A model generated the notes under the pieces. The model was not told the DNA's origin. It did not search any database and saw only the letters and a program-made list of their open reading frames with translations. The translations under genes and the position numbers were made by a program. From positions 1 through 64,000 of the forward strand of contig CAYFPL010000010.1 of assembly GCA_964344935.1 (NCBI GenBank): DNA of 64,000 bases, read 5' to 3'. Numbering within the stretch: position 1 is the stretch's first letter; each line of letters opens with the position of its first letter. This DNA comes from GCA-2731375 sp964344935. Its GTDB lineage: Bacteria > Pseudomonadota > Alphaproteobacteria > GCA-2731375. Shown here piece by piece: positions 27,497-36,563 of the stretch.

Positions 27497-27513
27497 CACG
27501 TAAGATTTACGTG
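27497..27513. promoter_or_regulatory. Inverted repeat, possible operator
   Basis: CACGTAA (27497-27503) and TTACGTG (27507-27513) flank GAT, a perfect 7-3-7 dyad. It lies 75 bases before the start of the ketopantoate-reductase-like gene and about 183 bases before the divergent Gfo/Idh/MocA gene. Size and symmetry suit a dimeric regulator; no regulator gene is nearby. Confidence 0.4.
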
Positions 27514-27588
27514 TTCGACATAAGAAGCCGAATACCGCGGTCATAAGCGGCGCTTCGAAATACTTGGCTGGAGAAACAGGGGGGTTTC

Positions 27589-28653
27589 ATGAGCCAACAT
27601 CGCATGTTGATTCTAGGTGCCTCCTACGGCTCGCTCCTAGGCATGAAACTGGCGCTGGCCGGGCACGACGCCACCATGGTTTGCCTGCCGGAAGAAGCAG
27701 AACTGTTCAATGCGGAGGGCGCGCGGGTGCGACTGCCGGTACGCAGCCTGGATGAACCTATAGAGATCAATTCAAAAGACGTGCCGGGCAATCTATCGGC
27801 CGCAACCACGGACGCGGTCGATCCAGGCGAATTCGATCTGGCCACACTGGCCATGCAGGAGCCGCAGTACCGCTCCCCCGGCGTGCGGGAACTCCTCGAC
27901 GGGGTCGCCAGGGCGCGGATTCCTTGCATGTCGATCATGAACATGCCGCCACCGCCCTATTTGGCGCGCATACCCGGCCTCGATACGGCGCCTCTACAGA
28001 GTTGCTATACCGACCACACCGTCTGGGAGAATTTCGATCCCGCCCTGGTGACCTTGTGCAGTCCAGACCCCCAGGCCTTCCGCCCGCCGGACGAAAAGAT
28101 CAATCTGCTGCAGGTGGGCCTGCCCACCAATTTCAAGGCGGCGGCCTTTGATGGGGAAGCCCACAATGCCATTCTGCGCCGTCTGGAGGCGGATATCGAC
28201 GCCATCCGCTATCCCGTCGACGGCCGGGAAATTGAGCTGCCGGTCAAGCTGCGGGTACACAATTCACTGTTCGTGCCCCTGGCGAAATGGAGCATGCTGC
28301 TGACCGGCAACTACCGCTGTGTGCAAAAGGACGAAATGCGTGCGATCCGGGACGCGGTACACAGCGATTTGGAGCTCTCGCGCAGCATCTACAACTGGGT
28401 CAGTGAGGTCTCCCAGGGCATCGGCGCCGACGCAGCCGATCTTGTACCTTTCGAGAAATACGCCAAGGCCGCCGAGGGTCTGTTGAAGCCTTCGTCAGCG
28501 GCCCGCGCGCTGCTTGCCGGCGCCCCCAACATCGAACGCACCGACCGCCTGGTCCAGGCCATCGCCGCCGGCCAGGGCATGCAGCTCGACGCCGTCGATG
28601 AAACGGTGACCATGGTCGACCACTGGATCGAGGCCAACCGCGCCAAGGCCTAA
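27589..28653 (+). CDS. Ketopantoate-reductase-like NAD(P)-binding protein
   Basis: A 354-residue protein with an N-terminal Rossmann fold (LILGASYGSLLGMKLALAGHD) and a C-terminal helical region resembling ApbA/PanE (KLRVHNSLFVPLAKWSML and KPSSAARALLAG with IERTD). Classical ketopantoate reductases use a GxGxxG motif and a conserved Lys and Glu; here the glycine pattern is GASYGSLLG, and the middle is longer than usual. It is probably a 2-hydroxyacid dehydrogenase of this superfamily with another substrate. The start at 27589 has GGGGGG about 7 bases upstream. Confidence 0.72.
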   Translation: MSQHRMLILGASYGSLLGMKLALAGHDATMVCLPEEAELFNAEGARVRLPVRSLDEPIEINSKDVPGNLSAATTDAVDPGEFDLATLAMQEPQYRSPGVRELLDGVARARIPCMSIMNMPPPPYLARIPGLDTAPLQSCYTDHTVWENFDPALVTLCSPDPQAFRPPDEKINLLQVGLPTNFKAAAFDGEAHNAILRRLEADIDAIRYPVDGREIELPVKLRVHNSLFVPLAKWSMLLTGNYRCVQKDEMRAIRDAVHSDLELSRSIYNWVSEVSQGIGADAADLVPFEKYAKAAEGLLKPSSAARALLAGAPNIERTDRLVQAIAAGQGMQLDAVDETVTMVDHWIEANRAKA

Positions 28654-28664
28654 ACGTGTTTTGG

Positions 28665-28690
28665 GGCTTTCGGCGATTGGGTCGAAAGCC
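28665..28690 (+). terminator. Hairpin after the ketopantoate-reductase-like gene
   Basis: GGCTTTCG (28665-28672) pairs exactly with CGAAAGCC (28683-28690) around a 10-base loop, 11 bases after the stop codon. No T tract follows, so it is a weak candidate terminator or an RNA 3'-end stabiliser. Confidence 0.4.
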
Positions 28691-28855
28691 AATTCAGGAG
28701 TCTTTGCAATGCACGTTGGCAGGCAATACCGACGGCTTGGGCAGCGCCGACGACCCCATAGAGGCCATTTCGGGCCGTAACGCAATCTTCATAAGTTACT
28801 TGTCATAATATCCTCGACGGACGTGGGACGAGCGCCGTATTCGTGAGGAGACAGT

Positions 28856-29482
28856 ATGTTCAAGAAACTCGGTTTCGCCATTATCATCCTGATGGTGTGG
28901 ACACAGCCTGGGCAGGCGAACTTCACGCAGAGTATCCTCATATGTGACTCCGATACCGCGCATCCCGACGTCCGTATCATGGCCTGTACCCGGAATATCG
29001 AATCGGGACGGTTCATCGGGCGAAATCTGGCCGTCGCCTTTACCAATCGCGGCGATGCGTACAGGAGAAAGGGACAGTTCGACCAGGCCATCGCCGATTA
29101 CGACCAGGCCATCCAACTGCAGTCCAATGATGCCGGATTCATTGTCAGCCGGGGCAACGCCTATTACTACAAGGGCGCGTTCGACCGGGCCATTGAGAAC
29201 TATGACGAGGCCATCCGCCTAAACCCCAATCTCGCCCTGGCCTACGGCAATCGGGGCAATGTGCACCGGAGAATTGGCCAGCTTGAACAGGCGATCAGGA
29301 ATTATGACAAGGCCATTCAACTAACGCCCGACGATGCGCAGATCTTTGCCGACCGGGGCCTCGCCTATGAGGCGTCAGGCGATACGAGCCAGGCACTGCG
29401 TGATTTCAACAAGGCCTACGACCTGGGCTTCCGCCATCCACTTTTGTTGCGGAAACTTCGCCAACTGGGCAGGGCGTCCTAA
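28856..29482 (+). CDS. Secreted tetratricopeptide-repeat protein
   Basis: A 208-residue protein with a signal peptide (KKLGFAIIILMVWTQPGQA) and about four TPR units in the mature part, with the repeated pattern A(F/L)xNRGxxxxxxGxxxxAIxxYDxAIxL. TPR arrays bind partner proteins, so a periplasmic scaffold role is likely, but the partner is unknown. The start has GTGAGGAG 6 bases upstream. It converges on ettA, and no neighbour explains its role. Confidence 0.83.
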   Translation: MFKKLGFAIIILMVWTQPGQANFTQSILICDSDTAHPDVRIMACTRNIESGRFIGRNLAVAFTNRGDAYRRKGQFDQAIADYDQAIQLQSNDAGFIVSRGNAYYYKGAFDRAIENYDEAIRLNPNLALAYGNRGNVHRRIGQLEQAIRNYDKAIQLTPDDAQIFADRGLAYEASGDTSQALRDFNKAYDLGFRHPLLLRKLRQLGRAS

Positions 29483-29526
29483 CCCATTGCGCGGATGGTC
29501 CTTTTCACCCTAACCCAATCTCCCGA

Positions 29527-31206
29527 TTAGCGCGTCAACGGTTTGTATTTAATCCTATGCGGCTGGTCGGCCTCGGCGCCGAGGCGGCGTTTGCGGTCTT
29601 CCTCATAGGCTTCGTAGTTGCCCTCGAACCATTCCACGTGGCTGTCGCCCTCGAAAGCGAGAATATGGGTGGCGATGCGGTCCAGGAACCAGCGGTCATG
29701 GCTGATCACCATGACACAGCCGGCGAAATCCAGCAGTGCCTCTTCCAAGGCGCGCAGAGTGTCCACGTCCAGGTCATTGGTGGGCTCGTCGAGGAGGATC
29801 AGATTGGCACCGGATTTCAGCATTTTCGCCAGATGCACCCGGTTCCTCTCGCCGCCCGATAGCTGGCCCACGGGCTTTTGCTGGTCGGCACCGCGAAAGC
29901 CAAACCACGAGCAATAGGCGCGGCTGTTGACATTCCGCTTGCCCAGCTCGATCTCCTCCGCCCCGCCGGAGATTTCCTTCCAAACGCTGGCATCACCGGT
30001 CAGGGCATCGCGGGACTGATCCACATAGCCCAGGACAACCGTTTCACCCACCCGCAGGCTGCCGTCATCAGGCGTTTCCTCGCCCACCAGCATGCGGAAC
30101 AGGGTGGTCTTGCCCGCCCCGTTGGGGCCAATGACGCCGACGATGCCGCCCGCCGGCAGGCGGAAATCCACGCCGTCGATTAGCTGGCGATCGCCATAAC
30201 CCTTTTGCAGACCGTTGGCCTCGATCACCAGATCGCCCAGCCGGGGTCCCGGCGGGATGACGATCTGGGCTCGCTTGGCCCGGGCCTCTTGATCCTGGGC
30301 CAGCAATTCCTCGTAGGCACGGATACGGGCCTTGGACTTGGCCTGACGGGCCCGGGGCGATTGCCTGATCCATTCCAACTCATCCGCCAGGCTGCGCTGA
30401 CGCGCTTCTTCCTGCTTGCCTTCCTGTTCCAGGCGTTTCTGTTTCTGCTCCAGCCAGCCGGAATAATTGCCCTGGTAGGGTATGCCCCGGCCCCGGTCCA
30501 GTTCCAGGATCCAGCCGGCCACGTTGTCCAGAAAATAGCGGTCATGGGTGATCGCCACCACCGTGCCCGGATAGTCGTCCAGATGCCGTTCCAGCCAGGC
30601 CACGGATTCGGCGTCCAGATGGTTGGTGGGCTCGTCGAGAAGCAGAAGGTCCGGCTTCTCCAGCAGCAGCCGGCACAGCGCCACCCGGCGCCGTTCACCG
30701 CCCGATAGTTTGGTTACGTCCGCGTCTCCCGGCGGGCAGCGCAAGGCATCCATAGCGATATCGATATGACGGTCCAGATCCCAGGCGTCCAAGGCATCGA
30801 TCCGCTCCTGCAGCTCGCCCTGCTGCATGATCAGGTCGTTCATCTCGTCGTCGGTCATTTCCTCGGCAAAACGGGCGCTGACCGCCTCGAACTCATCCAG
30901 CAGGTCCCGGATCTCGCGCACCCCGTCGGTGACGTTCTCCTGTACGTTCTTGTCGGGATCCAGCTCCGGCTCCTGGGCCAAAAGGCCCACTTTGACCCCT
31001 TCGGCGGCCCAGGCCTCGCCCTGGAACTCGGTCTCCACGCCGGCCATGATGCGCAGCAGGGTGGATTTGCCGGCACCGTTGCCGCCGATCACGCCGATCT
31101 TGGCGCCGGGCAGAAAGGCCAGGGTGATGTCCTTGAGCACCTCGCGGCCGCCGGGGAAAACCTTGCGCAGGTCGCGCATGGTGAAAATATATTGATAGGA
31201 CGCCAT
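29527..31206 (-). CDS. ettA: Energy-dependent translational throttle protein EttA (ABC-F)
   Basis: A 559-residue cytoplasmic ABC-F ATPase that binds the ribosome E site and regulates translation according to energy state. It has two ABC domains: first Walker A GGNGAGKS (41-48) with LSGGERRRVAL and DEPTNHLDA; second GPNGAGKT with LSGGERNRVHL and DEPTNDLDV. An arm insertion lies in the first domain, a linker of charged helices joins the two, and the tail HRIKYKPL is typical. The start is ATG 31206, matching EttA length; an upstream extension to 31299 is not conserved. Confidence 0.95.
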   Translation of the reverse strand: MASYQYIFTMRDLRKVFPGGREVLKDITLAFLPGAKIGVIGGNGAGKSTLLRIMAGVETEFQGEAWAAEGVKVGLLAQEPELDPDKNVQENVTDGVREIRDLLDEFEAVSARFAEEMTDDEMNDLIMQQGELQERIDALDAWDLDRHIDIAMDALRCPPGDADVTKLSGGERRRVALCRLLLEKPDLLLLDEPTNHLDAESVAWLERHLDDYPGTVVAITHDRYFLDNVAGWILELDRGRGIPYQGNYSGWLEQKQKRLEQEGKQEEARQRSLADELEWIRQSPRARQAKSKARIRAYEELLAQDQEARAKRAQIVIPPGPRLGDLVIEANGLQKGYGDRQLIDGVDFRLPAGGIVGVIGPNGAGKTTLFRMLVGEETPDDGSLRVGETVVLGYVDQSRDALTGDASVWKEISGGAEEIELGKRNVNSRAYCSWFGFRGADQQKPVGQLSGGERNRVHLAKMLKSGANLILLDEPTNDLDVDTLRALEEALLDFAGCVMVISHDRWFLDRIATHILAFEGDSHVEWFEGNYEAYEEDRKRRLGAEADQPHRIKYKPLTR

Positions 31207-31342
31207 GCCTGATCGTTCCAAGCTGTTGGTGATGGGGTGGGCCGTCTGATACACCCAGGCTGGGCGCCAAGGCAAGTGCGACCGCTGATTTGAGGGCAAT
31301 TTCGTTCAGCTTGGGTTCAGCAAGACCGGGTTAGATTTGGGC

Positions 31343-31747
31343 ATGGTACGACGATTGATTTTGTTCGGTGCATTGGTGTTTGCCCTGGCGCTGCCGTCTT
31401 TGGCACAGGCCTCGTTTGATGGCAAAGGCCGCCGGGCACCCCAAATCAAAGGAATACAGGGACTTATGCCCTTGAATTTGGGCGATAATCCCGTTCTCGC
31501 GCAACGCAGCCGGCGACGCGACCACGACCGCGCCCGCGATGCGGTGGGCGCGGGGGATGTGCTGCCGCTCGGCACCATTATGCAACGGGTTGGCCGGCGC
31601 TATCCGGGCCGCCTGCTGGATGCCAACCTGGGCCGCGGCGGCCAGGGGCGTTGGATCTACCGTTTGAAAATTTTAACGCCAAAGGATCGCGTACGGCGGT
31701 TGGCGGTGGATGCCAAGACCGGACAGGTTCTGGGCGGGGGGCGTTGA
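31343..31747 (+). CDS. PepSY-like secreted protein in a two-component operon
   Basis: A 134-residue protein with a signal peptide (ILFGALVFALALPSLAQA) and a C-terminal PepSY-like half (RYPGRLLDANLGRGGQGRWIYRL, then VDAKTGQVLGG). PepSY proteins often sit beside PhoPQ-type systems and are thought to inhibit proteases or sense envelope state. The start is ATG 31343 (TTG 31337 is in frame). Its stop overlaps the response-regulator start by one base (TGATG), so the three genes are one operon. Confidence 0.75.
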   Translation: MVRRLILFGALVFALALPSLAQASFDGKGRRAPQIKGIQGLMPLNLGDNPVLAQRSRRRDHDRARDAVGAGDVLPLGTIMQRVGRRYPGRLLDANLGRGGQGRWIYRLKILTPKDRVRRLAVDAKTGQVLGGGR

Positions 31748-32415
31748 TGCGGGTTTTGGTGGTCGAGGACGATCGCGATCTAGCACGGCAATTGCGCGGC
31801 GCGCTTGTGGATGCGGGTTATGCCGTGGACCTGGCCCATGACGGCGAAGAAGGGCATTTTCTGGGCGACACCGAACCCTATGACCTGGTGGTCCTGGACC
31901 TGGGCCTGCCGGAATTGGATGGCATTACGGTACTGCAACGCTGGCGGCAGGACGGCCGTTCCATGCCCGTCCTGGTGCTCACCGCACGGGACCGTTGGTC
32001 GGACAAGGTTTCCGGCATCGACGCCGGCGCCGATGACTACCTGGCCAAGCCGTTTCATATGGAGGAGCTTTTGGCCCGGGCCAGGGCTTTGCTGCGCCGG
32101 GCCGCCGGTCATGCCAGCAACGAAATCCAATGCGGGCCTTTGCGCCTGGACATCGCTTCCGCCAAGGTCACCTTGGACGGCCAGGCCGTCAACCTGACCG
32201 CCCTGGAGTTCCGCCTGCTGTCCTATCTGATGCATCACCAAGGCAAGGTGATCTCCCGGACGGAACTGGTTGAGCATCTGTACGATCAGGATTTTGATAA
32301 AGATTCCAACACTATAGAAGTGTTCGTCGGGCGCTTGCGGCGTAAGACCAGGGCCGAATTGATCGAAACCGTGCGCGGCCTGGGCTACCGCATCGTGGAC
32401 CTTGATGGCGCCTAG
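31747..32415 (+). CDS. Response regulator, OmpR/PhoB family
   Basis: A 222-residue DNA-binding regulator. The receiver has acidic residues D8 and D9, phosphoacceptor D51 (VVLDLGLPELDG) and K101 (DDYLAKPF). A C-terminal winged helix (NLTALEFRLLSYLMHH and SNTIEVFVGRLRRK) gives the DNA-binding part. It resembles the QseB/PhoP group. ATG 31747 overlaps the stop of the PepSY gene, and the kinase gene begins inside its 3' end, so the kinase is the likely partner. The target genes are not identified here. Confidence 0.92.
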   Translation: MRVLVVEDDRDLARQLRGALVDAGYAVDLAHDGEEGHFLGDTEPYDLVVLDLGLPELDGITVLQRWRQDGRSMPVLVLTARDRWSDKVSGIDAGADDYLAKPFHMEELLARARALLRRAAGHASNEIQCGPLRLDIASAKVTLDGQAVNLTALEFRLLSYLMHHQGKVISRTELVEHLYDQDFDKDSNTIEVFVGRLRRKTRAELIETVRGLGYRIVDLDGA

Positions 32416-33745
32416 ACGCACGTCCTTGCGCCTGCGGCTGACCGCCATGGCGGCCTGTTGGTGCGCCGTCGCTCTGGTCGCGGCATGGGCCATGCTGTCG
32501 GCCTTGTTCGCCAACCAAGTCCGCCAGGGATTTGACACCAATCTGGCGGCCCAGCTAGACGGCCTCGTCGCGGCCAGCGAATGGCAGGACAAAACCGGTC
32601 CCAGCTTGCGCCGTCCGCTACCCGATCCGCGTTATGAGCAACCTCTGTCCGGCTGGTATTGGCAGATATCCGATGCGTCCGGCCCTTTACTGCGCTCCCG
32701 CTCCCTTTGGGACAGTGCCTTGCAAAACAGTGGTCAGACCGGAACCGGAATATTCTACAGCGACACCGAGGGACCCAACGGCGCCCCCCTGCGGGTGGCC
32801 GCCCGGCACCTGACGGTGAATGAGGGGTCGGGTCTAGTGCTGTTTCAATTGGCCGGCGACAGCCGGATCCGTCAGGCTGACATCGCCCGCTTCGACCGTC
32901 TTTTGGCCTTGGCGCTGGCCATATTGGGGCTGGGCCTGGTCGCAGCCATGGTGGGCGCGGTGCATGTGGGTTTGCAGCCCCTGGGCCGCATCGGGCGGGC
33001 CTTGGGCGATGTGCGGGCTGGCCGGGCGGAGCGACTGGAAGGGCCGTTTCCCCGGGAAATCCAGCCATTGGCAGATGAGATCGACACCCTTTTGGGGCAT
33101 CAGGCCGCCGTTATCGGCCGCGCCCGATCTCACGCCGGCGATCTGGCCCATGCCCTGAAAACACCGTTGGCGGTGCTGGCAAATGAAGCCGGCGAAGATA
33201 AAGGCGAGATCGCCCGGCAGGTGCGACAACAGGTGGTGGAAATGCAGCGCCAGGTCGACCGCCATCTGGCCCGGTCCCGCACGGCGGCGGCGGCGGGTGT
33301 GCTGGGCGCGCGTTGCGACATAGTGCCCGTCGTGGATGAGATTGTCCGTGTCCTGCAAAGGTTAAATCAGGAACGAGGTATCAATGTCGACCTGGATCTT
33401 GGCGACGGCCTCGCCTTTGCGGGCGAGCGGGAGGACCTGCAGGAAATGCTGGGCAATCTGCTGGAGAACGCCTTTCAATGGACGAACGGGCGGATCCGAG
33501 TGGCAGCGGACATCACGGATGATCAGGTGATGATACGGGTTGATGACGATGGCCCGGGCTTGCCCGCCGAGCGCCGGGAAGAGGTGCTGGCCAGGGGCGG
33601 GCGTCTGGACGAAGAGAAACCCGGCACAGGCCTGGGCCTCGCCATTGTCGCCGATATGGCGGAATTATATAGCGGCCGCCTCAACCTAGAAGATTCGCAA
33701 TGGGGCGGGCTCTCCGTCCGCCTGGAACTGCCCGCCGCCGATTGA
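32405..33745 (+). CDS. Sensor histidine kinase of the PepSY operon
   Basis: A 446-residue membrane kinase. TM1 lies near residues 15-38; a periplasmic domain of about 120 residues follows, then TM2 (about 160-185), HAMP, a kinase core with His in HAGDLAHALKTPL, N box NLLENAFQW, G1 DDGPGLP and G2 GTGLGLAI. The H box HALKTPL is of the type seen in PhoQ/QseC relatives. The start is ATG 32405; a TTG three bases earlier is in frame. The gene overlaps the response regulator by 11 bases. Confidence 0.9.
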   Translation: MAPRRTSLRLRLTAMAACWCAVALVAAWAMLSALFANQVRQGFDTNLAAQLDGLVAASEWQDKTGPSLRRPLPDPRYEQPLSGWYWQISDASGPLLRSRSLWDSALQNSGQTGTGIFYSDTEGPNGAPLRVAARHLTVNEGSGLVLFQLAGDSRIRQADIARFDRLLALALAILGLGLVAAMVGAVHVGLQPLGRIGRALGDVRAGRAERLEGPFPREIQPLADEIDTLLGHQAAVIGRARSHAGDLAHALKTPLAVLANEAGEDKGEIARQVRQQVVEMQRQVDRHLARSRTAAAAGVLGARCDIVPVVDEIVRVLQRLNQERGINVDLDLGDGLAFAGEREDLQEMLGNLLENAFQWTNGRIRVAADITDDQVMIRVDDDGPGLPAERREEVLARGGRLDEEKPGTGLGLAIVADMAELYSGRLNLEDSQWGGLSVRLELPAAD

Positions 33746-33754
33746 AAAATCCGT

Positions 33755-34207
33755 CTAATTCAAGACGCCGGGCCAGTTCTTGTCGGCCGCGGTGATGAAG
33801 GCCGTCTGGTTGGCCTCCCAGGTTTTCTGCACTCCTTTGGAATAATTCAGATACAGCTTGCCTTCCACAATCTTCCAGGCTTCTGGATCGATCTTGGCGG
33901 TATAACCCTGCGAAACCGCATAGGCGCAATAGCCGCCATACTGGGGGGCGAATTTTTCCGGCATGTCAGCGAACTTGTCACGGTTCTGGGCCGTGGCAAA
34001 ATACCAGGTTGCGCCCATCCATTTTGTGGTGAAATCGCTGTCGCCTTCCACAGGTTTCTGTTCCGTGAAATAGGCCACGGGATCATATCCGGCAATCGCC
34101 TTGCCCAGCCAATTGGAGTAGATGGCATCCTCTGCCATGGCGGGCGCTGCCAAAACCAATGTCATGGCTAACCCAAAAACCGCCGAAATGAAGCTTTGTA
34201 CACGCAT
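33755..34207 (-). CDS. Secreted YHS domain-containing protein
   Basis: A 150-residue protein with a signal peptide (ISAVFGLAMTLVLAAPAMA) and a YHS domain: AIAGYDPVAYFTEQKPVEG, WYFATAQNRDKFADMPEKFAPQYGGYCAYAV. YHS domains bind metal ions or ligands and occur next to copper- or heavy-metal proteins, but no such gene is adjacent. The start is ATG 34207, preceded by AGGAAGGGAAGAG. A longer reading frame upstream to 34471 is not conserved in style and is rejected. Confidence 0.85.
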   Translation of the reverse strand: MRVQSFISAVFGLAMTLVLAAPAMAEDAIYSNWLGKAIAGYDPVAYFTEQKPVEGDSDFTTKWMGATWYFATAQNRDKFADMPEKFAPQYGGYCAYAVSQGYTAKIDPEAWKIVEGKLYLNYSKGVQKTWEANQTAFITAADKNWPGVLN

Positions 34208-34391
34208 TTCTCTTCCCTTCCTCGCGTCCGCCAAGTATTGGCGGTGCTCAATATCAGTCTTAGCCCTGATATAGTGTCGCGGGATTACGATTGTCAGGAC
34301 CAAGCGCCGGCCGTTCACGGAAATTTGCGGCATTGGACCGGCGGCCAAATTAAGTATTTCAAATGCCACAGCGACCTTTAGGATTGCGGCA

Positions 34392-34952
34392 ATGAGTGAG
34401 ACAGGTGTGCATCTACAAGATCTGCAGCCCGTCACCGCCAACTGCCAGGCCTTGGCCAAGGCCTGGACCACATGGCGGGGCGATAAATTGCTGCCGTGCC
34501 GGTCGGATATGAACCTCGAAGATATCGTCGAGATTCTGCCCTATATCTGTCTGGCCGATGCACTTTCTGAAAAAGAGATCATTTTCCGCCTCGCCGGCAC
34601 CATGGTGGCCGAAACCCTCGGCGTCGAGATGACCGGGCGTAACTTGTTGGACCTGACGGCGCCGGAACACCGGGCCAAACGCGGGATTCGCACCATGCAG
34701 AACGCTACGCTGCCCTGCGGTGCCGTGTGGATCTGGGAAATCGCCTTCGTCGGCCGCAACACCCGCAGCGCCGAAAACCTGTGTTTGCCCGTCCAGCCTG
34801 ACGAGCCAGGCGCCCCGATGCAGTTATTAAGCGTTTTCGGGTTCTTGGAAGCCAAGCACCTACCTGTTGCCAAGAACCATATCCAGTACCTGGCGTCGTC
34901 CGATCACCATGCCTTCATCGATATTGGCGCCGGCGTCCCAGATCCGGACTAA
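34392..34952 (+). CDS. PAS_5 family protein
   Basis: A 186-residue cytoplasmic protein of the PAS_5 (PF07310) family, common in Alphaproteobacteria. The pattern WRGDKLLPCRSD, MNLEDIVEILPYICLADAL and FRLAGTMVAETLG is typical, with a strand-rich second half (WIWEIAFVGR, LCLPVQPDEPG). Ligand and output partner are unknown. It is divergent from the YHS gene and converges on the phytanoyl-CoA dioxygenase gene. Confidence 0.8.
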   Translation: MSETGVHLQDLQPVTANCQALAKAWTTWRGDKLLPCRSDMNLEDIVEILPYICLADALSEKEIIFRLAGTMVAETLGVEMTGRNLLDLTAPEHRAKRGIRTMQNATLPCGAVWIWEIAFVGRNTRSAENLCLPVQPDEPGAPMQLLSVFGFLEAKHLPVAKNHIQYLASSDHHAFIDIGAGVPDPD

Positions 34953-34963
34953 ATTTGGGGTTT

Positions 34964-35848
34964 TCAGATCCCTGATGCGCCTATGTGATTGAAATACTGC
35001 CGGTTCATGCCGCGCTGGTTCTCGTAGATAGAACCGCCGTGCTTGGCCAGAGGAAAGGGCATGCGCACGGGCACATCTTCCAGACGCGGCACCAGGCCGC
35101 CTTCGCCGCGGATCACCCAACGCTGGAATTCATCATAGCCGTCCCGTAAACCGGCCAGGGGCCAGGCATCTGCTGCCGTCATCTCCCAGATTAACAAGCG
35201 GCGCTGACGGTTGGAGCGATTGGCCGTCGAGCCATGCACACAGCGAGAATGGAAAATTACCATGTCGCCGGCTTTTCCGGTCATGGGAACGGCATTGCCG
35301 AAATCGAGATCGCTATGGTCCAGATCAAGTGCGCCGCAAAAGGCGCCGTCGGCGTGATGATCGTATATTGGCCCCCTGTGGCTGCCCGCCATGACGCAAA
35401 GAGGCCCGTTGTCGGCGTCCATTTCGTCGATCAAAAGCCCAACCGTCAGCACATCGTCATTGGTGTGGGGATAAAAAGCCCAGTCCTGGTGCCATTCCAC
35501 CGGGGCGCCGTAACCGGCTGCCTTGATGTTAATCTTGCCGCCATAGAGTCGGATGTTTTCGCCGATCAGGTCGGCTACCGGGTCGGTGATGGCAGGATCG
35601 CGGACCAGCTTCTCGAACAGGGGAAAATGCAGATGCGGCGTCTTGATGCGCCTAACCCGGGGTGCGTCCGGCCGGTGTGAGGCCTCCAGGTCATAAATAT
35701 CGTCGTGTTCAACGACGCCCTTTGCGGCATGCACGATTGCGTCGATTTCCGCCTGAACCTTTCCGAGCCATTCGGGACTCAACACGCCGGGGACGTGAAT
35801 ATGGCCGTGTTCGGCAAAGAAGGCCTTGTCGGCTTCATTCAGGGTCAT
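34964..35848 (-). CDS. Phytanoyl-CoA dioxygenase (PhyH) family protein
   Basis: A 294-residue Fe(II)/2-oxoglutarate oxygenase. The metal ligands are H120 and D122 (VEWHQDWAF) and H205 (RCVHGSTAN); an Arg near 214-217 (SNRQRR) is placed for 2-oxoglutarate. A GKINIKAAG segment precedes the HxD motif as usual. The family is broad, covering hydroxylases and halogenases, so the substrate is unknown. Confidence 0.87.
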   Translation of the reverse strand: MTLNEADKAFFAEHGHIHVPGVLSPEWLGKVQAEIDAIVHAAKGVVEHDDIYDLEASHRPDAPRVRRIKTPHLHFPLFEKLVRDPAITDPVADLIGENIRLYGGKINIKAAGYGAPVEWHQDWAFYPHTNDDVLTVGLLIDEMDADNGPLCVMAGSHRGPIYDHHADGAFCGALDLDHSDLDFGNAVPMTGKAGDMVIFHSRCVHGSTANRSNRQRRLLIWEMTAADAWPLAGLRDGYDEFQRWVIRGEGGLVPRLEDVPVRMPFPLAKHGGSIYENQRGMNRQYFNHIGASGI

Positions 35849-35927
35849 GTTCTGCTACTCCGCGAGGGCTGCGCGGATAATGTAACTGACGCCAATGGAT
35901 TGGCAAGCTCCGCTTTGGCTATGCTGT

Positions 35928-36521
<594 letters not shown>

Positions 36522-36563
36522 GGCCTCCTCGATTGAGCTCCGCTCGGGGGCGGGAGTAACAGC

